A DNA stretch of 64,000 bases from Combretum micranthum. Taxonomy: Eukaryota; Streptophyta; Magnoliopsida; Myrtales; Combretaceae. Shown piece after piece: positions 1 through 11,358 of the stretch. The notes under the pieces were generated by a model. That model made no database searches. It had not been told where the DNA came from and saw nothing but the letters and a program-made list of their open reading frames with translations. Each line of letters opens with the position of its first letter. The stretch's first letter is position 1. The translations under genes were made by a program, and so were the position numbers. The stretch spans positions 806,001 through 870,000 of the forward strand of contig JAMXBD010000365.1 of assembly GCA_024138025.1 (NCBI GenBank), given 5' to 3'.

Positions 1-501
1 TAATCCATACAAGGTCTTTTTTAGTCTGCATACTTTCCCATGTGTTGTTTCATTATCAAATCCAGGAGGGATCTCCATATACACTTCTTCTTCTAAATCT
101 CCATATAGAAAGACATTTTGTCACATCAAATTGCTGTAAATTCCAGTCAAAGTTGGCTGCACATATGACAAGATTCTGATGGTGTTCAATTTAGCTACTG
201 GAGAAAAAGTTTCCTAGTAGTCCACCCCATAGATTTGAGTAAATCTTTTAGCCACCAATCTAGTTTTGAACCTGTCAACTGATCCATTAGCTTTGTGTTT
301 CATAGTGAACACCCATTTGCAGCCTACCGGTTTCTTTCTAGGTGGAGAGGTGACAAGCTCCCAAGTCTCATTCTTAGTGAAGGCTTTTATTTCTTCAATC
401 ATTGCTCCCTTCCATTTCGGTTTATTGAGTGCTTCCTTCCAATCCCGTGGAATAGACACAGACGAAATGGACAAGGCAAAAGCTCTATAGGTGGGAGACA
501 A
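1..501 (-). pseudogene. E1 reverse transcriptase, N-terminal part
   Basis: WKGAMIEEIKAFTKNETWEL, then VGCKWVFTMKHKANGSVDRF and LVAKRFTQIYGVDY match the start of the Copia reverse transcriptase (RVT_2). The reading continues with stops to the window edge, where the catalytic YVDD would lie further left. Confidence 0.88.
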
Positions 502-779
502 AGAATCATAGGAAACGAAATTAGAAATGAGATGTTTAGTACAGGTACTAACACCTTTCCTTTGAGAAATAGGTTTATCTAAATCATCAAAAGGTAACTC
601 ACCAGAAGAGGATGATTCTTAGCAGCACAGAGTAGGTTGCACGATGGCTTCTTTTGTCATGTCTTTGTCTCTCCTTGAGTACCTCTTCAAATCAGATTTG
701 TCTAAATGCCTAATTTTCTCCCCCTGGATAATAGTCTCTTTCTGACTATCACTTTCTCTTGGGGTAAGATCAGTAAGGG

Positions 780-2264
780 TCACAGAACTAGGAATAATCT
801 CTTCCTTTGCATTATTCTCCCCCTAAAGAGATGACGGGATTGGATGGAAGTAAGGTTCAGTTTCTCTGAAAGTAAATCCATATTCAAAAAATACTTCTTA
901 GATGGAGGGTGATAGTATCTGTAACCTTTTTGTATCGGTGAGTACCCAATAAACACATACCTAAAGGCTCGTGGATCTAGTTTCTCAGCATCTTTAGTAT
1001 GAACAAAACAAACACATCCAAATACCTTTGGAGGAGCAGTGTATGTATTATGTCCTTTTAAGGTTTCTAAAGGGCTCTTGTAGTTAAGAGCTCTAAGAGG
1101 CATTCGGTTGATAAGGTATGCAGTAACTAGAATTGCTTCCCCCCAGTAAGGCTTAGGAAGATTCATGGTAAACATAAGTGACCTAACAACTTCCAAAAGA
1201 TGCTATTCTTCCTTTCGGCTCCCCCATTTTGTGCACTTGTATAAGGACAACTGATCTGATGAATTATCCCATGTGACTCCAAATAAGAACCAAATTTTCC
1301 ATTCATGTATTCGGTGCCATTATCAGTCCTTTGAATCTTTATTGTAGCATCAAATTCAGTGCAAACTATCTTATGAAAAGACTAAAAGTAGGAAAATACA
1401 TCACTCTTAGCCTTAAGTAGATATACCCAAGTCATCCTAGTGCAACAATCAACAAAAGTGACAAACCATTTACTACCAGACAAGGAAGTAGTCTGAGTAG
1501 GGTCCCAACATCAGAGTGAATAGTCATGAAAGGAAACTTGCTTTTATTATTACTCAAAGGATAAGAGTTTCGAGAATGTTTTGCATATTCGCAAGCATCA
1601 CAAAATAATGAATCAAACCGAGTCTTTGAAAACAAACTAGGAAATAATTTGCTTAAAATAAAAAAAGAGGGATGTCCAAATGCCTGTGCCACTGCAATAT
1701 TTCCTGACTAACATCCTTATTTCCCTCATAAAAAGCCTGCTGAAGACTAGAACCTTGATTCCCATCCAACATATATAAGCCATCATGTAATCTATCACTG
1801 TCAATCCTCTTCCTTATTTGAAGATCCTGAAAGACACAATGATAAGGGAAAAACTCAATTTTACAGTTGAGATTTTTTGGAAGTATACTGATAGATAATA
1901 CAGGAAATTAAGGGATATGAAGCACAAAAGATAGTTTAATATGGGGAGTACAAAAAACAGAATCTGTTTCAGATACTGGTGTACAAGAACCATCAGCTAT
2001 TCGGACATTGTCCCTTTTTAAACATGGTGATTATTCAAGAAGATTTTTTGAGGAGCTCGTCATGTGTCTATTCACACCATAATCAATAGTCCAACAATTA
2101 GTATCAAGGATAGCAGAAAAAGCATTACTTGATTGCACAAATTTGGATTTGGCACCAGAGAAAGATTCTTTATGAGAAATCAGATGCTCGAGATATTGAA
2201 TCTCATCAGCAAAAAAGAAGTCAGAGAGAGTCATCTCAAGAGTTGACTCTATAGTTTCAGACAA
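780..2264 (-). pseudogene. E1 protease-integrase remnant
   Basis: Protease region at 2,031-2,110 reads WTIDYGVNRHMTSSS, where the family has DSG at the active site, so the catalytic motif is changed to DYG. Next comes a GAG-pre-integrase segment (GHPSFFILSKLFPSLF, then DACEYAKHSR, 1432-1692). The integrase C-terminal half is MEVVRSLMFTMNLPKPYWGE followed by AILVTAYLINRMP (780-1196). Frames are broken between pieces. Confidence 0.87.
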
Positions 2265-2285
2265 ATTTGTCCAAGTAGAGTTAAC

Positions 2286-3122
2286 TCATTTGCCTCCATG
2301 ACCTCTCATTGGGCGTCCATGTAGCTTCCAGCAAGTCTCTTTAGTATGACGTGGTCTCCCACAATAATCACATCGTAAATGATCCTTATTAGAATTATGT
2401 GCCTTCAACTGCTCAGGTGAATCACTAACTGCTACCAAACCAGACTTTTCAACCTGTGGGATATAGAGCATGGCACTGCGCCTGCTCTCTTCCTACTAAA
2501 CATAGGAATATGCCTCCTCAAGAGAAGGAAAAGGAGTATTACCCAGAACATGAACTCTGATCTGATCAAATTCATTGTTCAGCCTAGCCAAGAAATCATA
2601 GACCCTTCATTTTGCAAGCAATTTATGAAATTTGACTGCATCTCTAGTACAATCAGCTTGAAAATCTTGATAGTAGTCAAGTTCTTGCCACAAACCATTC
2701 AACTCGGAAAAATACTGGGAGATTGTTATCTTTCCTTGCTTCAAAACATGAATCTTGTTTGAATCTCATAAATCTGAGCATCATTTCCCACTCGTGAATA
2801 GGTGAGAGTAACAACATTCCATATTTTTGCTGCTTGCTGCTGTGTCAAGCAATAAGTATGTCCTTGAAATTTGAGACTGCATGGAATTGATAAGTCATGC
2901 CATTACCAGTTAATTTTTAGAATCCCACTGATTGAATGATGGATCAATTGCTGCTGGTTTGACTTTAGCACCAGTAATATAATCCTGCATTCCCCTAGCT
3001 TTGATAAACAATAAACAAGACCTTGACTAGGCAAGGTAATTATTCTGATCAACCTTGACAGGGCTAATTTGTAGTGAAGGATTATTAGTACTAATGGCTG
3101 CAATTCTCTTATCACTTTCCAT
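2286..3122 (-). pseudogene. E1 gag remnant with zinc knuckle
   Basis: Starts MESDKRIAAISTNNPSLQIS then PVKVDQNNYLA, a typical Copia gag N-terminus. It continues through several frameshifts to a zinc knuckle CDYCGRPRHTKETCWKLHG near 2,320-2,375, where the usual GH of the CCHC box reads RH. Gag would form the virus-like particle and bind RNA; this copy cannot be translated as one protein. Confidence 0.85.
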
Positions 3123-3551
3123 AATGCCAAAAAAAAAAAAAAGAGAGTTGACCCAAGCAATCAAGACAACAGAAAAACCTAATAGCGTTGAAGGAAGAAC
3201 AACAAGGAGAATCATGATTTAAAATTGATCGAAATCTCTTGGAAAATAGCTAGATGGCATCGAAAAAGGATGGCGAGCAAAATTGGTGGAAAGCCAACAA
3301 AAAAGGTGGCTGGAATAGTGCTCAAACGCCTCACGTGTCGATGCTGGCTGAAGCTTTAGGTGGTGTGTGTGATTCACACGCGTTGATTCCAGTGGTTGAA
3401 GAAACGAGGGTCGGTTGGAAATTGGTGGCACACTTTTTGGAATGGGTGGTGTCGACTACCTTCTACCCTAATATGAGGAAACCCAATTTATGGCGTTCTA
3501 GGGTTTTGAAAAAAATTATGACCTAAAAAATGGTTTTATGCTCTGATACCA

Positions 3552-3850
3552 TGTAGAATTTAGGAGGAGAGAATAATTTTAAAGAATTTAGGAGTAGAGA
3601 ATAATTTTTATTATTATGCTTTAATGATTTTCTACATAATAGCATAGCGTTAATATACAATTACAAAAATGCTATATTAGGAAAGACAATAAATCTTAAT
3701 AAAACCTCCTAATCTAATATTTAATTCCTACAGCTATAATAATATTACACACATGTCAGTCAATATAATATTTAATTCCTTGTCAACATAATATTTAATT
3801 CCTACAGCTAGCATAATAATATTACACTTATGTCGGTCAACATTCTTACA
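3552..3850 (-). repeat. E1 5' LTR with adjoining primer binding site
   Basis: Begins TGTAGAATTTAGG and ends CATTCTTACA (299 bp), so both ends fit TG...CA. Directly inside, bases 3540-3551 are the reverse complement of TGGTATCAGAGC, the initiator-methionine tRNA primer site. It contains an internal repeat of ttaggagnagagaataatttt near 3,562-3,612. Confidence 0.88.
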
Positions 3851-5757
3851 TGTAGACATGTGGCTTCTGGTGTGTATTTGTGCAATGTCTATGAGTATGT
3901 GCTGTTCTTTTTAAATTTTATTATTCATGCATGTACTATTTCAGATGCTGTTAGTTATGGTGGTTAGTAGGTCCTAGGGGATGTCATATTAGTGGAAATG
4001 TCAAGTAAGAGGAAAAATCGATAAGTGGGTAATTAACCTGACCACTCCTTCTATCTGTGTTTATGACAAAGAAATGAAGAAAAACAGTATGCTATTTTGT
4101 CAAAAGAAAATTAAAAACTAAAGAGCTAAACAGATCTTAGCATTCTCTCTAAAAATCGAGGCTTAGTAAATTGATTGCTGGTTTTTATTAACGAGCCCAA
4201 GTTTACTATTTCAAGATAGGTTAAAAGGAAAAAAAAAACTCTAAAAGCAAGACTGAATATGATTTCATTTTAAACCAACCAAAAGTTTCATATTATCTTC
4301 GATCCTATAACAAATTGGTTTTGAGCCAAGTTTTATGGAGACTGAAGCATCTATAACAATGGTTGAAGCATCCATAGGACCATAGCTAGTGGTATGACTA
4401 CAACAGATGGTGTTTCAACTGGCAATTTTGATTTGCAGCATCTCTGACCAGGGCTTAGTGGAGAAAAGACCAAAATAGACCAGCAATTGCTGTTGGAGAA
4501 CTGATGGGGATTTGTCCATTGTGGCCTTATGACAAGGGCTCATGACCCCTAAGTTTTTGCTGCTAGATTTCTTTAAGTTTGATGGAATATTTGAATTGTT
4601 GGGTTGGCAAAATAGGTTCGAGCTTTTTTTCAAGCATCAAGAAATTTCTGATAATGAGAGAATGGAATTGGTGGCATTTCACATGGAAGGTGATGCACAA
4701 CTATGGTTCTTGAAGTTAGAATGGGATCAACCAGATGTTGCCTGGGAGGAGTTCATGTTTTGTGCCACCATTATGGAGTAATAAACTAAGAAGCTGCTGA
4801 TATTTTAGCAATTAATCTCCGTGAAAGCAATTGTCAAGCCAAGCAATGGGTTATCCCCCAGCCAAGTAGTAGGTATATTTATCAGTGGACTAAAGAAGTT
4901 TATTGCTGTTGAGTTGGAATTGCATCACCCACAACTCTCATGCAAGCCATGTGTAGGGGAGTTCTGAGGAATGATGACATGGCCAATGGCGAAAGTGGTG
5001 GCTCCAAACCAATCTATAAACTAAATGCCCTATATTAAGGTGTTAAGTAAACGCAAGTCGAACAAAAGAAGAGCTAAGGGATTTTGTTTTAATTGTAATG
5101 AACCCTTTACAGTGGGGGCATAATTGTAAATTTTTTTTTTTTTTGGATTGAATTGTGGAAGAGTGGAGGAGGACTATGGTCAGCCTGAAGACAACAAGGA
5201 GGAAGAATGAAAAGGGATTAACATTCGTGTGCATGGTCACGCACAATAGAGGAGTGGAGCAATTGCTATGTATTGTCGTATTTTTACTAATGTGTGTTCA
5301 TCTAAGGTCTACATGTGTGTGTTGTTTTATATACATACATATGTACATACATATATATTATTTGTCATCTATGTTATATTTGAGACATAGGTCACTTATG
5401 TTATTGACTAGCTACTAGAGGAAGTTTTGGTAGATTAGTTGAAGTTGTCAAGTAAGGAGGAAAAAATAGTAAAGTGGGCAGTTAACCCAATTGCTGCTTC
5501 TATTTGTATTTATGGCAACAAGATGAAGAAAAAGGGTATGCTATTTTGTCAAGAAAAATTTCAGAACTTAAGCACTCAAGCAGATCTTAGTGTTTTTCTA
5601 AAATAAGCCTAGTCAAGAGATCGTTGACTTCTCTGTTTACCAAATAGCATCTACTATATCAAGACAAGTAAAAAGGGAAGATACACTCCTAAATTAATTG
5701 AATTTGATTTTGTTCTAGGCCGACTGAAATCTTTATATTATCTTCAATCCTATAGCA
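3851..5757 (+). mobile_element. Old gag-only Ty3/gypsy-type element (E2)
   Basis: Two diverged direct repeats of roughly 450 bp (about 3,860-4,312 and 5,270-5,757) share blocks such as gcagatcttag and tattatcttc. They flank only about 950 bp. Just after the first repeat, TGGTTTTGAGCC (4,316 on) is a decayed copy of the initiator-tRNA primer site. The interior has gag but no pol, so this is a non-autonomous or internally deleted element in a KEA intron. The left border is blurred by the E1 insertion. Confidence 0.75.
4500..5140 (+). pseudogene. E2 Ty3-type gag remnant with broken zinc knuckle
   Basis: Frame 4542-4781 reads FELFFKHQEISDNERMELVA then FHMEGDAQLWFLKLEWDQPD, the Retrotrans_gag core. 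Further on, FISGLKKFIAVELELHHPQ follows the usual gag helix. A CCHC knuckle CFNCNEPF...GHNC lies at about 5,083-5,132 but needs a frameshift before GHNC. Confidence 0.78.
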
Positions 5758-6022
5758 CAGTTTGAATAGTAAGAAAAGCCAAAATACTAGCAAGGGTAAA
5801 TTGATTGTAACTAACGATTTATTTATACATTGAACCATGACTAAATATGAAACGTAGGCCCATAACTATGCCGCTATGTGTTGCGGAGGTGTGAAACTCA
5901 CGGGAAATATTAAAATTTCTCCTGTGAATATTCAGTTTTCCTTTTAAATTTTTGAGATTCATCAGTTTACTTTTACATAGTGAATGCATTCAAGAGTTGC
6001 CACTACAACCTCTGATGTGAAG

Positions 6023-6210
6023 ATGTTGGACTGTATGACAGGGCCACTTTCTATGTCAAACGAGTGGAGAGAGGCAGTTGGCTGCTGCAACAGCCACAAT
6101 CCATCACTAGCATTGAAGAGGTTTCTTTGAGTGCAAAACCCCTGGCTTTAAAGTTGCAAAAACTTCGCAAAAGAGCAAAAGATCTCATAGATATGCTTCC
6201 TAGGCAAGAG
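6023..6210 (+). CDS. KEA2: KEA exon A (linker before membrane domain)
   Basis: Reads ...SIEEVSLSAKPLALKLQ... then KLRKRAKDLIDMLPRQE, a basic amphipathic helix, and ends at a GT donor at 6211. The next exon joins in phase 0. The start is uncertain: I chose the AG at 6021-6022 because an in-frame TGA lies at 6013-6015. The segment before about 6,090 is not clearly recognisable as KEA. Confidence 0.65.
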
Positions 6211-6279
6211 GTATGCATCTATAATGCATCTTCTGTTGTCAATCTTTAATATTTAGGCATGTGATCGTTTGGTTTCCAG

Positions 6280-6370
6280 GTGAATGAAGAGGAAGCTTCA
6301 CTCTTTGACATGTTATGGCTACTTTTGGCAAGTGTAATATTTGTTCCAGTGTTCCAAAAGATACCTGGAG
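6280..6370 (+). CDS. KEA2: KEA exon B (first transmembrane segment)
   Basis: Open; encodes VNEEEASLFDMLWLLLASV followed by IFVPVFQKIPG, the hallmark first membrane helix of KEA1/2. Acceptor AG 6278-6279, donor GT 6371, ends in phase 1. Its downstream intron is 1.84 kb because a Copia remnant (6485-7903) sits in it. Confidence 0.93.
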
Positions 6371-6484
6371 GTTAGCATTCCTTTATTTAATTCCTCATTT
6401 TTTACACCATTTACAACCTGGTTATCATAAAGCAGTAAAGCAAGCCTTTTCTTTTGGCTTTTCTCTGGTGCATTACGTACTGTT

Positions 6485-7903
6485 TGTTGAGCTGTAACTT
6501 TTAATAAAAAATATTTTCTTTTTACCTTTTAGATAGGGTAATTGATGATGTGTTAGTTGAGGGTTTCTACATCTACCAGGATAATTGTCTATATACATTT
6601 GATGTTTCGTGTAATCTATTCATTGACAAGAATACAATTTTTGTTTCCTATACAATTTTCCTCTTTCACATCTTAACATGGCATCAGAGCCTTAGGGTCT
6701 TTTTCTAGGATTTCTTCTTCAGAGAGCAGGCTTTAGTGCTATCATCCTCATAGAGCCCATGATAGGGGTATCAACCTTCACTTAACACATTACTAATTAC
6801 CCTCTCTAAAATAAAAAAGAAAATATTTTTTACAAAAAGTTATAGCTCAACGCTCCTCACAAACTGAGGAATAGATGTCTATCATTCCTAGCTTGGAAAT
6901 AATTTCATTGAAGTTTGCAATGTTCAATCTTTTTGTCAAAACATCTAAAAGTTGCTCTCTTGAGGGAAATAGGAAAAATAGGGTGTAATCCGATTTCTAC
7001 TCCCATAAACTCTAATAAAAAACTTGTAGAATCTAAAGAGGAGTCGGCAATCAAGATAAAGATATTTCAAAGAATAGTCGGAAAACTCCTATGCCTTGCA
7101 TATACGCAACCTGCATATGTTATGACTGTGGTAAGTCTGCTCATGCATGACTTGAGAAGCTCTCATTTACAAGTAGCTTATTGGGTTTAGCTCAATCTTA
7201 AAGGAAAACCAGGAAAGGAGATTTTGTTTAAGAAGAGTGATGGGTATCACACTAGAAGCTTATATTGATGCAGAATATACAAAATTAATGGCGAATAGAA
7301 AGCCAACTTTAGCTTATTGTACACTTATTGAGGGAAATCTAGTTATATGGAGGAGTAAGAAATAGGATGTTCTACATCAACTACAAAATAAGAATTTAGG
7401 GCAATCGCCCAAGGATTTGTGAGTGAAAACCAAATGAGAGAGAGCTATGAAGCTTTATTGTGATAATAAATCAGCAATCAACATTGCTTATAAACCCATA
7501 CGTCATGATAAGATAGATCACACTAAGATAAATTGACATTTCATTGAAGAAAAGTTAGAGGAAGCTCTAGTTTGCATGTCATGTATTCCCTTAAGAGGGA
7601 AACTTATAGTTGTTTTGACAAAGAGATTGAGCACTATAAGCTTCGATGAAATTATTTCCAAGCTGGGAGTGATATACATTTATTCTTTAGCTTGAGGGGA
7701 GTGTTGAGTTGTAAAATTGTATAAAAAATGTTTTTTTTTATTTTTTAGAGAGGGTAATTAATGATGTGTTAGGTGAGAGCCGGTACACCTATAGGGACAC
7801 ATTTTTTATATATTTGATATTTCTCGTAATGTATTTCATTAATAAGAATACAATTCTTTCTTTTCATATTTCCAGTACAATTTTCGTCTTTTATATCTTA
7901 TCA
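6485..7903 (+). mobile_element. Miniature Copia remnant (E3)
   Basis: Direct LTRs at 6485-6678 and 7702-7903 (both begin TGTTGAG; the first ends TTAACA, the second TTATCA) flank about 1 kb. The primer site TGGCATCAGAGCC follows the first LTR at 6679. Flanks are ctgtt (6480-6484) and ttgtt (7904-7908), a 5-bp target duplication with one change. Gag, protease, integrase and most of RT are deleted. It lies in the intron between KEA exons B and C. Confidence 0.85.
6980..7640 (+). pseudogene. E3 reverse transcriptase end and RNase H remnant
   Basis: ISTPINSNKKLVESKEES, then FQRIVGKLLCLAYTQPAYVM, is the Copia RT connection region. Next, AYIDAEYTKLMANRKPTLAY, GNLVIWRSKK and LYCDNKSAINIAYKPIRHDK are the RNase H core, joined through frameshifts and stops. 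Confidence 0.85.
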
Positions 7904-8208
7904 TTGTTCAAGAAGACTCCTAATTGTTTTTGGTGGGGACGAAATCTTCTTCTTAATTAAGATCAATTAGCTGGTCCTTGTTTTTTACCTGTATTTTGAA
8001 TTTTTGCTGAATAAGAATAAATTTTATGGATAAAACCAGCTGTTCCTGCCAAATTTTTAATTATCTTGCTTCATATATCCTTTTTTTTTTTTTCCTTTTA
8101 TCACCTTTTTTCCATTGTTGTTCAACTTCCTTTTTGTTCAGCACTAGAGTGCCAAGCATTTCATCATTAGCTCCTTATCGCACATTCTGTGTCTGCTGTA
8201 ATGTTTAG

Positions 8209-8343
8209 GTAGTCCGGTTTTGGGATACCTGGCTGCCGCGTCTTAATTGGGCTTATGGACTCTCAATAATCCGGCACGTGCATGGAACAAAGGCAATTGC
8301 TGAATTTGGAGTTGTATTTCTTGTCTTCAATATTGGCCTTGAG
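8209..8343 (+). pseudogene. KEA2: KEA exon C, two single-base losses
   Basis: Starts in frame with SPVLGYLAA, then hits TAA because one base is missing after GCTGCC and a second one further on (GGGCTTAT where GGGCCTTAT is expected). After that the KEA frame resumes two bases out: YGLSIIRHVHGTKAIAEFG, then VVFLVFNIGLE. Both gaps fall at a short G or C run. Confidence 0.9.
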
Positions 8344-8432
8344 GTGAAGTTTAGTCCTACAGTTAACCCTTGTATATAATTTTTTATGACAAGAACTTGT
8401 CATGAGAATATAGGATTTGGTTTTATTTTCAG

Positions 8433-8491
8433 CTTTCTGTTGAAAGACTCAGTTCTATGAAGAAATACGTCTTTGGTTAGGATCTGCTCAG
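8433..8491 (+). pseudogene. KEA2: KEA exon D, one-base loss creating TAG
   Basis: Encodes LSVERLSSMKKYVFG, then TTTGGTTAGGA where TTTGGTTTAGGA would keep the frame (LGSAQ). The missing T makes an in-frame TAG. Donor GT at 8492. Confidence 0.9.
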
Positions 8492-8626
8492 GTAATTGAA
8501 AAACTCTGTAGTATTTGCTTTTGGAGAAGGGGCATTGTTGTACTTACTTTGCATGTTTACTGAGACGATACTTGCGGCTTCATTTATAAGCTCCTTACAG
8601 TCTTGGTGGTTTGGTTAATATTATAG

Positions 8627-8745
8627 GTCTTGGTGACTGCTGTAGTTGCAGGCTTGGTTGCTCACTTTGTTTGTGGCTTGCCTGGTCCTGCAGCCATTGT
8701 AGTTGGGAATGGCCTGGCTTTGTCATCACTGCTGTTGTCTTGCAA
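8627..8745 (+). pseudogene. KEA2: KEA exon E, one-base loss and altered donor
   Basis: Reads VLVTAVVAGLVAHFV, then CGLPGPAAIVVGNGLALSS. One A is then missing from TCATCACTGCTG, shifting the end (TAVVLQ expected). The exon end reads CAAGTGAGT, one G short of the expected CAAG-GTGAGT, so the codon shared with exon F (CAA G|TG) cannot be made with a normal GT donor without losing a base. Confidence 0.88.
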
Positions 8746-9040
8746 GTGAGTATTTATCAAGTACCTAATGCTTTTTCCAATTTTTTCCACCTTAGACTTC
8801 CTTCTTCATGGAAGATCTCTTGTTGGGAACAAGGAAGTGTTGATATTGCCAAAGTAAGCGTGTCCAAGTTTGTATTGATTTCTTGACTAGCCTTTGTGGT
8901 GGTGGCCAAGCTAGTAATCCACAATGCTTCCTTTTCAATGTTTCCCTTTAAATTTTATATTTACAGCCAAGTCTTTACTATGAAGCTACTGTTTTCTGTT
9001 TGAGATTGCAAATGAAAATTGATTTCTGTACTATCTTCAG

Positions 9041-9109
9041 TGCTGCAGGAGAGAGGCGAGAGCAAATCCCGTCATGGACGAGCAACATTTTCTGTCCTAC
9101 TTTTTCCAG
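9041..9109 (+). pseudogene. KEA2: KEA exon F, one-base gain
   Basis: Encodes LQERGESKSRHGRATFSVL followed by LF. It ends TTTTTCCAG where TTTTTCAG would join exon G in frame, so there is one extra C. The following intron is 5.3 kb because of the Copia element at 9310-14182. Confidence 0.85.
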
Positions 9110-9309
9110 GTCAATATATACATGCAGATTTACTTACTTTTGCAATCACCAAAGCAATAAAAGAAATAAATGTCTTTAATAATAATAGGAATTTTAGGAT
9201 ATGTATAATGTTTAAGTCGCAGTTTTTATGCAACTTATAGAGCTTGAATAAGAAGTACCATGAAATATGATGCGATAGTTGTTTTATGATTGCATTCCAA
9301 GACACCTAC

Positions 9310-9561
9310 TAAAGAAACTAAAGAAATAAAGAAACAATAAAAATTTTGAAGAATTCTGTTTTGTTATTTTCTTTGAGAATTCTTCTCTTTAAATAGATTA
9401 CAAGAGAAGAGAATAATTTACAAGATTAGAAACAAATAAAATAATCCTAATTAAGGAAACAAAAAAGATTAGGCCTAAATATATACAAATCTTAATAACT
9501 ACAATTTTGACCTTGACTTAGTCTACAAATCTTAATAAATACGATTCTAATTTTGTCTACA
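9310..9561 (-). repeat. E4 3' LTR
   Basis: Plus-strand reading TAAAGAAACTAAAG ... TTTTGTCTACA. In element orientation this is TGTAGACAAA ... CTTTA, a TG...TA pair and not TG...CA. Next to it, ctccccctcaagctt is the complement of a polypurine tract. Confidence 0.92.
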
Positions 9562-9608
9562 CTCCCCCTCAAGCTTGGCTATAGATATTGATGAGACCAA
9601 GCTTGCTT

Positions 9609-9929
9609 TCAAGAAACTGATGAGTCTGCTCTGAAAGTCCTTTTGTGAGGAGATCGGCTAGTTGATGAGAAGTAGGCACATTCAATTCTGATAATGTTCC
9701 CATCGAGTTTTTTTTTAATAAAATGTTGATCAACCTTCACGTGTTTGGTTCTGTCATGATGAATAGGGTTGTGTGCTATACTAATTGTTGATTTGTTATC
9801 ACAATAGAGTAACATAGGTTCATCAACACCAATCTTCAGTTCATTTAGCACTCTTTTTATCCAAATAAGTTCACATATTCCATGAACCATAGCTTTGAAC
9901 TCAGCTTCCGCACTGCTTCTAGCAACCAC
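9609..9929 (-). pseudogene. E4 RNase H domain
   Basis: Open stretch VARSSAEAEFKAMVHGICEL, then LYCDNKSTISIAHNPIHHDR and HVKVDQHFIKKKLDGNIIRI, the C-terminal Copia RNase H. It would degrade RNA in the RNA-DNA hybrid during replication. This is the best preserved part of the element. Confidence 0.9.
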
Positions 9930-10249
9930 TGATCATTTTTTGCTGCGCCAAGTTACCATATTTCCCTATAGGAATGTGCAATAACCAAATGTTGATTTGT
10001 GATCATTAACTGATCTAGCCCAATCTGCATCTGTGCATACCTTCATCTTTCGATTGGTTTTTGCAAAAAAAGCCTTTTCTAGGTGTATACTTCAAATATC
10101 TCAAGATTTTATACACGGCATTTAGATGACCTTAACATGGAGCGTGCATATATTGACTTACCAAGCTTATTGCAAAGGCAATGTCTGGCCTTGTATGTGA
10201 GAGTTAGATGAGTTTATGAGTTTTTCAACTAGTCTTTGATACTATCCTT

Positions 10250-11213
10250 TATCAACAGGTCTTCCTTCCAACATTTTTCTTTTGTTCCTAAGTTCAACTA
10301 GTGTTTTACTTGGCTTGCATCCCAGCATGCCAGTTTCTTCCAATAAATCTAAAGTATACTTTCTTTGAGAGACAGAAATCCCCTTCTTACTCCTTGCAAC
10401 TTCTATATTGAGAAAGTATCTTAGCGCTCCCAGTCTTTAACTTCAAATTCCTTAGTCATCATTTGCTTAATTCTTTCGATTTCCTCGGTATTATTTCTAG
10501 TGACAATGATGTCATTGACGTATACTATAATAATAGTAATTTTTTTCTTATCCGCATGCTTAACAAACATCGTGTGATCAGCTTGTCCTTAGACATAACC
10601 AACTTTTTAATTCCTTTCGAGAATCTATCAAACCAGGCCTGTGGAGATTGTTTTAGATTATAGAGAGACTTATTTAATTTGCAAACAGCTTAACCTTCTT
10701 CAAATCCTGGAAGTTGACACATATAAACTTCCTCCTCAAGTTCACTATCGAGGAAAGCATTTTTTATATCAAGTTGATGTACGAACCAATCGTAGTTTGC
10801 AGCCAAGGACAGCATAATTCGTACAGTATTCAATTTGGCTACAGGAGCGAAAGTTTCAGTGTAGTCGATCCCATAAGTTTGTGTCAATCTTTTGGCCACT
10901 AGACGTGCCTTATGTCTTTCACCGAACCATCGGCTTTGTACTGTGAAAATCCATTTACATCCTACAATATTTCTTCCTTGTGGCAATTCCACCAAGTTCT
11001 AAGTATTGTTTTGTTTAAGAGCATTCATTTCTTCAAGGATGGCAGCTTTCCACTTAGGAATAGATAGCGCCTCTTCAATGACCTTAGAAACATAGTACTA
11101 GACAAACTCGAGGTGAAGGCATTGAATGAAGAGGATAAATTAGAGTAGGATATGAATTTAGAAATAGGATGATGAGTGCAAGATCTAACACCTTTCTTGA
11201 AAGCTATTGGCAT
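10250..11213 (-). pseudogene. E4 reverse transcriptase remnant
   Basis: [20 protein letters not shown], then [20 protein letters not shown] and [18 protein letters not shown] are RVT_2 motifs. The catalytic box at 10,511-10,522 reads YVND, not YVDD, so the first aspartate is lost. Stops and shifts interrupt the frame. Confidence 0.88.
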
Positions 11214-11358
11214 ATCTAAATTTAGAATCTATGAGTAGGATTAATAATTTCTTCATTTCTTTGATCCTCTTCTAGAGTAGACTTTCAACTCTTGCTGTTT
11301 AGGTATTGGGTTGTTGATTCTCCCCCTATCTTCAAAACTATTGGTGAAGTTGGATTAG

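Larger units (their letters stand above)
1..3850 (-). mobile_element. Copia LTR retrotransposon (E1), right-hand part
   Basis: Minus-strand Copia order, read right to left: LTR, primer binding site, gag with zinc knuckle, protease, integrase, reverse transcriptase. The left LTR, RNase H and most of the reverse transcriptase lie outside the window. All frames are broken, so it is a dead copy. It probably sits in an intron of the KEA gene, because the N-terminal KEA exons are not found to its right. The five bases after the LTR (tgtag, 3851-3855) would be its target duplication. Confidence 0.93.

Noticed and set aside
3254..3526. 90-codon plus-strand open frame
   Set aside because: Antisense to the Copia E1 leader and gag start; it ends at the primer site and is a shadow frame.
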